A DNA stretch of 20,088 nucleotides, from positions 1-20,088 of the forward strand of contig CAZFAT010000102.1 of NCBI GenBank assembly GCA_964517075.1. The letters run 5' to 3'. A program made the translations under genes and the position numbers. The notes beneath the pieces were generated by a model. The model worked only from the letters and a program-made list of their open reading frames with translations. It was not told where the DNA came from and made no database searches. The stretch's first letter is position 1. Each line of letters begins with the position of its first letter. This document shows, one piece after another, positions 1 to 7,152 of this stretch. Source of the DNA: CAZFAT01 sp964517075 (GTDB taxonomy: Bacteria; Acidobacteriota; Vicinamibacteria; Vicinamibacterales; SCN-69-37).

Positions 1-327
1 GCGGATGCGAAGATTTGCGCGGAGGAAGCGTTTGCGCCGCTCGTGGGCCTGTTCCGGTTCACGGACTTCAACGCGGCCCTGGACGCCGTGAATGCCTCGC
101 GATACGGCCTGCAGGCGGGCGTCTTCACGAACACGCTGGAACACACCCTGCTGGCGTTCGACCGGCTCGAGGTGGGCGGCGTGATTGTCAACGACGTGCC
201 GTCGTACCGCATCGATCACATGCCGTACGGCGGCGTGAAGGACTCCGGTCTGGGCCGCGAGGGGCCGCGCCAGGCCATCGAGGACATGACCGAACTGCGG
301 CTCCTGATCGTCAACCGGCAGCGGTGA
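1..327 (+). CDS. NAD(P)-dependent aldehyde dehydrogenase, C-terminal fragment
   Basis: Only the last 108 codons are in the window; the frame is open from base 1, so the start, the nucleotide-binding core and the catalytic Cys and Glu lie to the left. What is visible is the ALDH C-terminal part: an EEAFAPL stretch near the left edge (family form EExFGP), then the segment ending VNDVPSYRIDHMPYGGVKDSGLGREG. The PYGGVKDSGxGREG block is a hallmark of the aldehyde dehydrogenase superfamily and helps form the subunit interface. Aldehyde dehydrogenases oxidise aldehydes to carboxylates; which substrate cannot be told from this end. The next gene starts 27 bases downstream on the same strand, so the two may be co-transcribed. 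Family assignment is firm; subfamily (lactaldehyde, succinate-semialdehyde or GapN-like) is open. Confidence 0.9.
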   Translation, partial: ADAKICAEEAFAPLVGLFRFTDFNAALDAVNASRYGLQAGVFTNTLEHTLLAFDRLEVGGVIVNDVPSYRIDHMPYGGVKDSGLGREGPRQAIEDMTELRLLIVNRQR

Positions 328-354
328 TCGAAGGGCGCTATCCTTGACCCATCG

Positions 355-1965
355 ATGCCGAGTGCGGCCGCCGACCCTGTGACACCGAACCTCGCCTCGC
401 GCATCTGGCGCCGCGACACCTCCGTGTTCCTGCCGCAGGGCGCGACCGAACCGGCCCACGCCGCGGTGCGCCAGCGGCTCGGGTGGCTGGATGCACCGAC
501 GGCGATGGCCGCGCACCTGCCGGAGATCGAGGCGCTCGCCACGGTGCTGCGACACGACCACTTCGACGAGGTCTACCTGCTCGGCATGGGTGGCAGCAGC
601 CTCTGCGCCGACGTGCTGCGCGACGTGGCGCCCGCCGCCTCCGGCCGCGCCAGGCTCCACGTCCTCGACACGACGGACGAGACGGCCATCGCGGAGATCA
701 CGACCGCCCTCGCGCCGGACCGGGCGTGCTTCATCGTGGCAAGTAAGAGCGGATCGACGATCGAGGTCGCCTCGCTCGAGCGGCACTTCTGGACCCTCAT
801 GGAGCGGGCGCGCGGCACGCACACCGGCCGGCATTTCGTGGCGATCACCGATCCGGACACGTCGCTGGTGACGCTGGCCGCCGAGCGTGGCTATCGGCAT
901 ACCTTCGTGAACGCGCCGGACATTGGCGGGCGGTTTTCCGCGTTATCGCTGTTCGGATTGGTGCCGGCCGCGCTCATCGGGTTGTCGCCTGCCGATCTGC
1001 TCCAGGCCGGCCGCGACATGGCTGACGTCTGCCGGAGCGACGGGCCGGCAAACCCGGCGCTGGCGCTCGGCACGTTCATGGCCGCGGCAGCAGCGGGGCA
1101 CCGGGACAAGCTCACCGTGATCCTCCCGGACGAGCTGGCGGCGCTCGGCGCGTGGGTCGAGCAGCTCGTGGCGGAGAGCACCGGCAAGGACGGCCGCGGC
1201 GTGCTGCCCGTGGTGGGTCAGCCGCTCGAGGCACCGGAGCGCTACGGCCCCGACCGCGCGTTCGTGGTGACCTCACTCGACGTGCGTGACGACAACGACG
1301 CGGTGCGCCGAATCGCGGCGGCGGGTCATCCTGTCTTTCACATCACCGCGGACGGCGGCGACGTCGGCGGCGAGTTCTTCCGCTGGGAGTTCGCGACGGC
1401 CGTCGCCGGCGCGGCGCTCGGGGTGAACCCGTTCGACGAACCAAACGTGCGGGAGGCGAAAGAGCGTACGCGGCAGCAGCTCGACGATCGTCGCCGGCTT
1501 GGACGCTTTCGCGTCGATCCGCCCCTTGAGGCCGACGCGGGGTTCTCGTGGCGGGCGCACGACGCCAGCGGGGCGATTCCCCACGGCCGCTATGTGGCGA
1601 TTCTCGACTACTTGCCGGCCGACGCGGCGTCGCGCGCCGCCGTCGCCGCGTGTCGAACGGCGCTCCAGCACGCCGGAACGTGGGCCGTCACTCACGGCAT
1701 CGGCCCGCGATATCTGCACTCCACGGGTCAGTACCACAAGGGCGGGCCGAACACCGGGGTCTTCCTGCTCCTGACCACGGACGATCCGACCGCCACGCCC
1801 GTGCCGGGCGCCGACTACACGTTCAGCACGCTCAAGCACGCGCAGGCGCTCGGCGACTTCGATGCCCTCGCGGCGGCGGGTCGCCATGTCGTGCACTACC
1901 ACCTCCGCGGCGCCGCGGATCTGGCGGCGGCCCGGTCGCACATGCTGGGACAGCTGGGGGCCTGA
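355..1965 (+). CDS. pgi: Phosphoglucose isomerase, stand-alone version of the Tal-Pgi C-terminal half
   Basis: A 536-residue protein expected to interconvert glucose 6-phosphate and fructose 6-phosphate in the cytoplasm. Visible motifs in order: LGMGGSS (76-82), sugar-phosphate-binding SIS motif ASKSGST (129-135), the PGI signature around IGGRFSAL (190-197), ESTGKDGRGVLPV (274-286), NPFDEPNV (358-365) and HSTGQYHKGG (455-464), which carries the expected catalytic Lys462. ESTGKDGRG and HSTGQxHKGG are characteristic of the isomerase half of bifunctional transaldolase/phosphoglucose isomerases, and the N-terminus (IWRRDTSVF, 17-25) resembles the linker in those fusions. No transaldolase half is encoded upstream; an aldehyde dehydrogenase is there instead. 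The ATG at 355 has only a weak upstream purine stretch. The stop overlaps the start of the next gene by one base. Confidence 0.9.
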   Translation: MPSAAADPVTPNLASRIWRRDTSVFLPQGATEPAHAAVRQRLGWLDAPTAMAAHLPEIEALATVLRHDHFDEVYLLGMGGSSLCADVLRDVAPAASGRARLHVLDTTDETAIAEITTALAPDRACFIVASKSGSTIEVASLERHFWTLMERARGTHTGRHFVAITDPDTSLVTLAAERGYRHTFVNAPDIGGRFSALSLFGLVPAALIGLSPADLLQAGRDMADVCRSDGPANPALALGTFMAAAAAGHRDKLTVILPDELAALGAWVEQLVAESTGKDGRGVLPVVGQPLEAPERYGPDRAFVVTSLDVRDDNDAVRRIAAAGHPVFHITADGGDVGGEFFRWEFATAVAGAALGVNPFDEPNVREAKERTRQQLDDRRRLGRFRVDPPLEADAGFSWRAHDASGAIPHGRYVAILDYLPADAASRAAVAACRTALQHAGTWAVTHGIGPRYLHSTGQYHKGGPNTGVFLLLTTDDPTATPVPGADYTFSTLKHAQALGDFDALAAAGRHVVHYHLRGAADLAAARSHMLGQLGA

Positions 1966-2621
1966 TGCGGGCGCTGCTCGTCTTCGCGCTCGCGGCAGCG
2001 GCCGGATCGGGTCTCCTCGCCGGCCGTCTGCACGCGCAACGTCCGGCGCAGAGCACGGTCTTCGCCCCTGAGGATCTCGGCGTGCTCGAGAGCCCCGATC
2101 GCGAGCAGTGGCAGCAGCCGGAGGCCATCATGGACGCGCTCGGCATTGCCGACGCCTCCCGCGTGGCGGATCTCGGCGCGGGCGGCGGGTGGTTCACGGT
2201 GCGCCTCGGCCATCGTGTGGGACCAAGGGGTGCGGTCTACGCCGAGGACATCCAGCCGCAGATGCTCGACGCCATCGGCCGCCGTGTCCGCGACCATGGT
2301 CTCAAGAACGTGCAGATCATCCGCGGCACGCCGGACAACCCCATGCTGCCCGCGGGGCTGGACGCCGTGCTGGTCGTCGATACCTATCCGCAGTTTCCCG
2401 AGCCGGTCCCACTGCTCCGCCACGTCCGCGCGGCGTTGGCGCCCACGGGCCGGCTGGGCATCGTGGACTTCCGCAAGGACGGGGCTGGCGGGCCCGGCCC
2501 ACCGCTGGCCGACCGCATCGATCCGGAGACCATCCGGGATCACGCGAAGCAGGCGGGCCTCACGTTCCTCCGCGAGGAAACGTTCCTCCGGTATCAGTTC
2601 CTGCTGATTTTCGGGACGTAG
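1965..2621 (+). CDS. Exported class I SAM-dependent methyltransferase
   Basis: A 218-residue protein. The chosen ATG at 1965 overlaps the pgi stop (TGATG), suggesting translational coupling; the frame is open further upstream inside pgi, but this start gives a textbook signal peptide: MR, a hydrophobic run ALLVFALAAAAGSGLLAG, then RLHA before Gln25. The remainder is a Rossmann methyltransferase: motif I DLGAGGG (69-75), an acidic residue after strand 2 (AEDIQ, 93-97), VVDTY (137-141) and a late GRLGIVDFR strand (162-170). Such folds transfer a methyl group from S-adenosylmethionine; the acceptor is unknown. Proteins with a leader before this type of domain occur in Gram-negative genomes, but what supplies SAM outside the cytoplasm is unclear. 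If the leader is not cleaved it could be a membrane anchor. Fold is confident; location and substrate are inferred. Confidence 0.85.
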   Translation: MRALLVFALAAAAGSGLLAGRLHAQRPAQSTVFAPEDLGVLESPDREQWQQPEAIMDALGIADASRVADLGAGGGWFTVRLGHRVGPRGAVYAEDIQPQMLDAIGRRVRDHGLKNVQIIRGTPDNPMLPAGLDAVLVVDTYPQFPEPVPLLRHVRAALAPTGRLGIVDFRKDGAGGPGPPLADRIDPETIRDHAKQAGLTFLREETFLRYQFLLIFGT

Positions 2622-2653
2622 CTCAATGGAGCGGATGACGCAGCAGCGCGGGC

Positions 2654-3259
2654 CTAGTCCCCTTGACGGCCGATGAGGCGCCACGTGCGCGGCAGCACCC
2701 ACGCGGCCGCGACGGCCTTCAACAGATCCAGCGCGACGAACGGCGCGAGGCCCGCCGCGACGGCGGCCGGCAGCGACGGCTGGAAGACCGCCGCGAGCCA
2801 GGAGACCCCACCGAGATAGATGACGGCGAGGCCGACGAGCATGGCGGCGAGCGACGTGCCGTACCGGCGATCCCAGCCGCGTTCGGCGAGCCAACCGGTG
2901 GCAAATGCCGCGAGCGGATAGGCCATCAAGTAGCCGCCGGTCGGTCCCATCAGGCGCAGCCACCCTGGCGGCAGCGTCGCGGACGGCGAGAAGACCGCCA
3001 GCCCGAGGGCGCCGGCCGTGACGTACAGGACCTGACTGAGGGCGCCGAGGCGCGACCCCAGCGCCGCGCCCGTCAGGAGCACGGCCAGCGGCGTGAGCGT
3101 GAACGGCACCGCGGTGAACGGCAGCGGCATCGTAAACTGGGCCGCAGCCGCTGTGAGCGCCACGGCCAGCGCCACGACCGCGATGCGGATCGGCAGCGCC
3201 ATCGAGGTGCCAGCGAGCGAGCGGGCGAGCAGCGTCGGCGAGTCGGCGTGTGCAGCCAC
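2654..3259 (-). CDS. bioY: BioY, biotin transporter substrate-binding (S) subunit
   Basis: A 201-residue, strongly hydrophobic inner-membrane protein with about six predicted membrane segments. BioY features: PLPFTAVPFTLTPLAVLL (45-62), the block AALGSRLGALSQVLYVTAGALGL (65-87), GPTGGYLMAYPLAA (105-118) and a C-terminal APFVALDLLKAV (172-183). BioY binds biotin and works alone or with the energy-coupling proteins EcfA and EcfT, neither of which is encoded here. The GTG at 3259 is used because LLARSLAG looks like family N-terminus; an in-frame ATG at 3202 (MALPIRI) is the alternative. Neither has a convincing ribosome site. The gene diverges from thiD, whose ATG is 17 bases away, and converges on the methyltransferase across 32 bases with no clear terminator. 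Confidence 0.9.
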   Translation of the reverse strand: MAAHADSPTLLARSLAGTSMALPIRIAVVALAVALTAAAAQFTMPLPFTAVPFTLTPLAVLLTGAALGSRLGALSQVLYVTAGALGLAVFSPSATLPPGWLRLMGPTGGYLMAYPLAAFATGWLAERGWDRRYGTSLAAMLVGLAVIYLGGVSWLAAVFQPSLPAAVAAGLAPFVALDLLKAVAAAWVLPRTWRLIGRQGD

Positions 3260-3276
3260 GAGGGAATTCTAGTCAA

Positions 3277-4044
3277 ATGCGAACGGCGCTGACAATCGCG
3301 GGCAGCGACTCGGGCGGCGGCGCCGGCATCCAGGCCGACCTGAAGACGTTCGCGGCTCACGGTGTGTTCGGGCTCACAGCCATCACCGCGATCACCGCGC
3401 AAAACACGGTCACGGTGTCGCGCGTCCTGCCGCTGCCGCCCGACATGGTCCTCGCCCAGATCGCGGCTGTGGTCAGTGACTTCCCGGTCAATGCGACCAA
3501 AATCGGCATGCTGGCCACCGCCGACATTGCGGCGGCCGTGGCTGCGGCGCTCGACGAGCATCGACTGCCGAACATCGTGCTGGACCCGGTCATGGTCGCC
3601 AAGGGCGGTTCGCGGCTGCTGGACGACGCCGCGGTGGCGGTCGTGCGCGAACGGCTCCTGTCGCGGGCGGACGTCATCACGCCGAACGTGCCGGAAGCGG
3701 AAGCGCTGACCGGCCTGCGCATCGCGTCGGTGGACGACCTGCAGCCGGCGGCCGCCCGTCTCGTGGCGCTCGGCGCGCGCGCGGTCATCGTCAAAGGCGG
3801 CCATCTGGCGGGCCCGGCCGTGGACCTGCTGTTCGACGGCCAGCTGGCGACGCGGTTGCACGCCGACCGGGTTCCCGGCCGGCACACGCACGGGACGGGT
3901 TGCACGTTCTCGTCCGCGGTGGCGGCGCGCCTGGCGCTGGGCGACACGCTCATCGACGCCACCCGGGCCGCGAAGGCCTACGTGACGCGGGCGATCGAAC
4001 GGGCGCCCGGCCTCGGCCACGGCGCGGGCCCGCTGGGGCATTGA
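3277..4044 (+). CDS. thiD: Hydroxymethylpyrimidine/phosphomethylpyrimidine kinase
   Basis: A 255-residue ribokinase-fold enzyme that phosphorylates HMP and HMP-phosphate to give HMP pyrophosphate for thiamine synthesis in the cytoplasm. Diagnostic motifs: GSDSGGGAGIQAD (9-21), KIGML (75-79), DPVMVAKGG (103-111), TPNVPEAEAL (135-144), KGGH (173-176) and the anion-hole/catalytic GTGCTFSSA (206-214, Cys209). Length is close to the usual 260-270. A GTG at 3250 extends the frame by nine residues, but the ATG at 3277 places the protein at the conserved MRTALTIAGSDSGGG start and has an AGGGA at 3261-3265. No TPP riboswitch is recognisable in the 17 bases between it and the divergent bioY. A short hairpin follows the stop. 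Confidence 0.95.
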   Translation: MRTALTIAGSDSGGGAGIQADLKTFAAHGVFGLTAITAITAQNTVTVSRVLPLPPDMVLAQIAAVVSDFPVNATKIGMLATADIAAAVAAALDEHRLPNIVLDPVMVAKGGSRLLDDAAVAVVRERLLSRADVITPNVPEAEALTGLRIASVDDLQPAAARLVALGARAVIVKGGHLAGPAVDLLFDGQLATRLHADRVPGRHTHGTGCTFSSAVAARLALGDTLIDATRAAKAYVTRAIERAPGLGHGAGPLGH

Positions 4045-4052
4045 GGACGCGG

Positions 4053-4071
4053 AACGACGTCGGGCGTCGTT
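4053..4071 (+). terminator. Short hairpin after thiD, related to the 13.6 kb palindrome
   Basis: AACGACG (4053-4059) and CGTCGTT (4065-4071) form a perfect 7-bp stem around the loop TCGGG. Only three T residues follow the right arm, so it is at best a weak intrinsic terminator for thiD. The 15-mer at 4053-4067 is also in the left arm of the palindrome at 13555-13613, suggesting a decayed or partial copy of one repeat. Confidence 0.5.
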
Positions 4072-4094
4072 TCGCGCCCGTGTAGACTGAACGG

Positions 4095-4589
4095 ATGTCT
4101 GCGCCGCTGCTGGCCATCACCGACGCGCCGCTCGCGCTCGAGCGACTGTGCGCGCTCGTCGAAGGCCAGGCGCGGCAGCGCGGCGAAGGCTGCGGCGGAC
4201 TGGGGGTCTTCGCCGGCGTGGTTCGGGCGACCCATCAGGGGCGACCCGTCCGGTATCTCGAGTACGAAGCCTTCGCGCCGCTCGCGGTGAAAACCTTCGA
4301 GCAGATCGCGGGGGAAGCCGGCGACCACTGGCCCGGCGTCCTGCTCGCCATCCACCATCGCATTGGCCGGCTCGACATTGGCGAGACCAGCGTGGTGGTC
4401 GTCGCCGGCGCCGCCCATCGCGCCGAGGCGTTCCAGGCCTGCCGATACGCCATCGAGCGCGTCAAGCAAATCACGCCGGTCTGGAAGCACGAGTTCTTCG
4501 ACGATGGCGATGCGTGGGTCGCGGGCGCGGTCGCGGACCCGACGGATGCCACCGCCCGGCAGGCGGCCTGGGAGCGCGCGTGCGGGTGA
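4095..4589 (+). CDS. moaE: Molybdopterin synthase catalytic subunit MoaE
   Basis: A 164-residue protein, slightly longer than the usual ~150. MoaE is the large subunit that moves sulfur from the MoaD thiocarboxylate to precursor Z (cPMP) to form molybdopterin in the cytoplasm. Family marks: GGLGVFAGVVR (34-44), YLEYEAF (54-60), HHRIGRLDIGE (87-97) and ERVKQITPVWKHEFF (121-135). Lys124 and Lys131 fit the positions of the two conserved lysines (Lys119 and Lys126 in the E. coli enzyme). The ATG at 4095 follows the thiD hairpin by 23 bases; the upstream GAACGG is a poor ribosome site. The gene overlaps moaD by ten bases, consistent with coupled production of the two subunits. moaA, moaC and moeB are not in the window. 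Confidence 0.95.
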   Translation: MSAPLLAITDAPLALERLCALVEGQARQRGEGCGGLGVFAGVVRATHQGRPVRYLEYEAFAPLAVKTFEQIAGEAGDHWPGVLLAIHHRIGRLDIGETSVVVVAGAAHRAEAFQACRYAIERVKQITPVWKHEFFDDGDAWVAGAVADPTDATARQAAWERACG

Positions 4590-4846
4590 CCGTGCACTTG
4601 TATGCGCGGCTTCGGGAGCTGGCCGGACGCGCGGAATGGACCTGTGATGTCGGCGCCGGTGCGACCGTCGCCGACGTCTGGCAGGCCCTCGCCTCGGCCT
4701 ACCCCACGGTGCGCGAGCTCGACGCCGCGGTATCGGCGGCCGTGAACGCGGATTTCGCATCCAGGAAGACACCGGTGCATGATGGCGACGAGGTGGCGTT
4801 CCTGCCGCCGGTGTCGGGAGGCGCGGACGTGCGGACGCGAGCATGA
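4580..4846 (+). CDS. moaD: Molybdopterin synthase sulfur-carrier subunit MoaD, with C-terminal extension
   Basis: An 88-residue ubiquitin-fold protein starting at GTG 4580, with GGGAG at 4570-4574 five bases upstream. The N-terminus VTVHLYARLRELAG and the end EVAFLPPVSGG are typical of MoaD, the carrier whose C-terminal glycine is adenylated by MoeB and thiocarboxylated, then used by MoaE. The Gly-Gly is at residues 80-81, but the frame continues for seven more residues (ADVRTRA) before TGA. In characterised MoaD proteins the Gly-Gly is the very C-terminus, so the tail would have to be removed or tolerated. Its codons overlap the region just before the prfA start, and the stop overlaps that start (ATGA). 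Identity is confident; whether the tail is real protein is open. Confidence 0.88.
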   Translation: MRVTVHLYARLRELAGRAEWTCDVGAGATVADVWQALASAYPTVRELDAAVSAAVNADFASRKTPVHDGDEVAFLPPVSGGADVRTRA

Positions 4847-5925
4847 CGGATCAGGTTCTGGCCAAGCTGCGGGCGATTGCCGCACGCTACGATGAACTCA
4901 GCCGGCTGCTCAGCGACCCTGCGGTCCAGGCGGACCCCGGAACCTACCGCACCCACTCCAAGGCGCTCGCCGAAATCCAGCCGACCGTCGAGTGCTTCCG
5001 CGAGATTCAGCGGATCGAACGGGAACTGGCCGACGCCCGGGAGATGCTGAGCGGAGGCGACGCCGAGCTTCAGGCGCTCGCGACCGACGAAGCGCGCCGC
5101 CTCGAGGCGCGCCTCGCGTCGCTCGAAGAACAGGTCCGCGTCCTGCTCGTGCCCAGGGATCCGCATGACGACCGCAACGTGGTCCTCGAGATTCGCGCGG
5201 GAACGGGCGGCGACGAGGCCGCCCTCTTCGCCGGCGATCTGTTCCGGATGTACTCGCGGTTCGCCGAGCGCCGCGGCTGGAAAGTGGACGTGCTGTCGAC
5301 CAGTGAGACCGGCGTCGGCGGACTGAAGGAAGTCGTCGCCACGATCGAGGGGCGGGGCGTCTATCGACACCTGAAGCACGAGAGCGGCGTGCACCGGGTG
5401 CAGCGTGTGCCCGTCACCGAGGCCAGCGGCCGCATTCACACGTCGACCGCCACCGTCGCCGTCCTTCCCGAGGCCGAGGACGTCGACATCCAGATCGATC
5501 CGAAGGATCTGCGCATCGACACGTTCTGCTCGAGCGGCCCCGGCGGTCAGAGCGTGAACACGACGTACTCGGCCGTCCGCGTGACGCACCTGCCGTCGGG
5601 CGTGGTCGTCTCGCAACAGGACGAGAAGTCGCAGATCAAGAACCGCCAGAAGGCCATGAAAGTCCTGCGATCGCGGCTCTACGACATCGAGATGCGCAAG
5701 CAGCAGGACGCCATCGCGAAAGAACGGCGCGGCCAGGTGGGCACCGGCGACCGTGCGGAGAAAATCCGCACCTATAACTTCAAGGAAAACCGGGTCACGG
5801 ACCACCGGATCAACTTCACGATGCACCAGCTCGAGGACGCGCTCGACGGCGACCTGGACGAGCTCATCCGGCAGGCCGAGGCCCACGCCGAAGCCGGCAA
5901 GCTGCGGGACGCGGTGGAAGGATAG
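4843..5925 (+). CDS. prfA: Peptide chain release factor 1
   Basis: A 360-residue class I release factor, the usual RF1 length. It reads UAA and UAG in the ribosomal A site and triggers peptidyl-tRNA hydrolysis. The PVT tripeptide (190-192, within RVPVTEASGRIHTST) is the RF1-type codon-recognition element (PxT) and argues against RF2. The catalytic GGQ is at 234-236 within SGPGGQSVNTT. Domain order is an N-terminal helical domain (about 1-105), the core entered at EIRAGTGGDEAALFAGDL (116-133), the GGQ domain and a C-terminal helical part. The ATG at 4843 overlaps the moaD TGA, so translation is probably coupled to moaD. prmC, the enzyme that methylates the GGQ glutamine, follows after 16 bases. 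Confidence 0.97.
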   Translation: MTDQVLAKLRAIAARYDELSRLLSDPAVQADPGTYRTHSKALAEIQPTVECFREIQRIERELADAREMLSGGDAELQALATDEARRLEARLASLEEQVRVLLVPRDPHDDRNVVLEIRAGTGGDEAALFAGDLFRMYSRFAERRGWKVDVLSTSETGVGGLKEVVATIEGRGVYRHLKHESGVHRVQRVPVTEASGRIHTSTATVAVLPEAEDVDIQIDPKDLRIDTFCSSGPGGQSVNTTYSAVRVTHLPSGVVVSQQDEKSQIKNRQKAMKVLRSRLYDIEMRKQQDAIAKERRGQVGTGDRAEKIRTYNFKENRVTDHRINFTMHQLEDALDGDLDELIRQAEAHAEAGKLRDAVEG

Positions 5926-5941
5926 CGATCATCTGCGGGCG

Positions 5942-6793
5942 ATGTCGTCGTTCCTGTCGCAGTCGATGGAGGGGGCGGCGCAGCTCGAACGGGCCGGGCT
6001 GTCCGCGGATGACAGCGCGCGGGACGCGGCCGTGCTGGCGCGCGCGGTGCTCGGATGGGATCAGGCGCACTGGCTGGTCCACCGGCACGACCCGGCGCCC
6101 GCCGAGTTCGCGGCCGCGTTCCTGACTCTCGTGGCGCGGCGCGCGGCGCACGAGCCGATCGCGCACATCCTCGGAGCGCGCGAGTTCTTCGGCCGGCCGT
6201 TCCTCGTCTCACGCGACGTTCTCATCCCGCGTCCCGAAACAGAACTCGTCATCGACCAGGCGCTCGCCTGGCTGTCGGCGGACGGGCCGGCATCTCCAAC
6301 CATCGTGGACGTCGGCACGGGCAGCGGCTGCCTGGCCATCACGCTCGCGCTCGAATGCCCGGCCGCGCGGATGGTCGCCACCGACGTCTCCCCGGCCGCG
6401 CTGGAGGTGGCGCGCGCGAATGCCGCGCGGCATGGCGTGGCCGCACGCATCGAGTGGCGCCACGCGGCGCTTGCCGGCGATCTGGCCGGCGCTGCGGATC
6501 TCATCGTGGCCAACCCGCCGTATGTCGCCGAGCGCGATCGCGGATCGCTCGCGGCCGACGTCCGCGAGTACGAGCCCGCCGCGGCCCTGTTTGCCGGACC
6601 GGACGGCCTCGACGTCATCCGGCCGCTCGCCCCGGCGGCGCTGCGCGCGCTTCGTCCTGGCGGCGCGCTGATCATGGAGATAGGCGCCGGACAGTGGCCC
6701 GCCGTGCAGGACATCCTCGGGCGGGCCGGATTCCGGGACGTGGCCGTACACCCCGACCTCGCCGGCATCCCGCGGGTCGTGGTTGGCCGATAG
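5942..6793 (+). CDS. prmC: Release factor glutamine methyltransferase PrmC (HemK)
   Basis: A 283-residue SAM-dependent N5-glutamine methyltransferase. It methylates the glutamine of the GGQ motif of release factors, here most likely that of the adjacent prfA product, in the cytoplasm. The N-terminal helical substrate-binding domain covers about 1-90 and ends in EPIAHILGAREFFGRPF (71-87); LIPRPETELVID (94-105) follows; the SAM-binding motif I is DVGTGSGCLAI (123-133); the catalytic NPPY is at 191-194. The frame stays open well into prfA, but the ATG at 5942 fits the normal protein start; its ribosome site is weak. It converges with the HIT gene, 11 bases away, with no terminator visible between them. 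Confidence 0.96.
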   Translation: MSSFLSQSMEGAAQLERAGLSADDSARDAAVLARAVLGWDQAHWLVHRHDPAPAEFAAAFLTLVARRAAHEPIAHILGAREFFGRPFLVSRDVLIPRPETELVIDQALAWLSADGPASPTIVDVGTGSGCLAITLALECPAARMVATDVSPAALEVARANAARHGVAARIEWRHAALAGDLAGAADLIVANPPYVAERDRGSLAADVREYEPAAALFAGPDGLDVIRPLAPAALRALRPGGALIMEIGAGQWPAVQDILGRAGFRDVAVHPDLAGIPRVVVGR

Positions 6794-6804
6794 ACGCCGG
6801 ATCG

Positions 6805-7146
6805 TCAGCCTGGCGGCCAGGACAACCGGCGGCCGGCCAGCACGTGCAGGTGGATGTGGAAGACGGACTGGCCCGCGTGGCTGTTGCAGTTGAACACTGT
6901 TCGGAAGCCGTCCGCGGCATAGCCCCGCTCCGCCGCCAGCGCAGCGCCCCGCCGAACCATCTCGCCGACCAGGCCGTCGTGTTCGGCCGTCAGGTCGTTG
7001 AGCGTGGCGACATGGGCTCGCGGAATCACGAGCACGTGCATGGGCGCTTGAGGATTCAGGTCCTCGAAGGCGACGATGCGGTCGTCTTCGTAGACGCGGG
7101 TGGCGGGAATCTCACCGGCGGCGATCCGACAGAAGAGGCAGGACAT
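6805..7146 (-). CDS. HIT family (HINT-type) nucleotide-binding protein
   Basis: A 113-residue histidine-triad protein. HINT-type HIT proteins hydrolyse the phosphoramidate bond of AMP-lysine-like compounds; the natural substrate in bacteria is usually unclear. The active-site triad is HIHLHVL (97-103, central His99), preceded by AGQSVFH. The N-terminal CLFC (Cys3, Cys6) together with His45 in IPRAH and His90 fits the zinc-site pattern of many HINT proteins. The ATG at 7146 gives the classic MSCLFCRIAAGEIPA start; a GTG at 7152, immediately after the upstream gene's TGA, would add two residues. It is the second gene of a two-gene minus-strand unit behind a HAD phosphatase. A shared role in nucleotide clean-up is possible but is only inference. 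Confidence 0.93.
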   Translation of the reverse strand: MSCLFCRIAAGEIPATRVYEDDRIVAFEDLNPQAPMHVLVIPRAHVATLNDLTAEHDGLVGEMVRRGAALAAERGYAADGFRTVFNCNSHAGQSVFHIHLHVLAGRRLSWPPG

Positions 7147-7152
7147 AGGCAC

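Noticed and set aside
1548..1964. N-terminal extension of the methyltransferase frame into pgi
   Set aside because: The extension is Arg/Ala-rich shadow translation of pgi; the ATG at 1965 gives a clean signal peptide and a one-base overlap.
2616..2640. tRNA-like stretch GTAGCTCAATGGAGCGGATGA resembling a D-arm
   Set aside because: It straddles the methyltransferase stop, and no anticodon stem, T-loop (GGTTCGAATCC-like) or acceptor stem follows.
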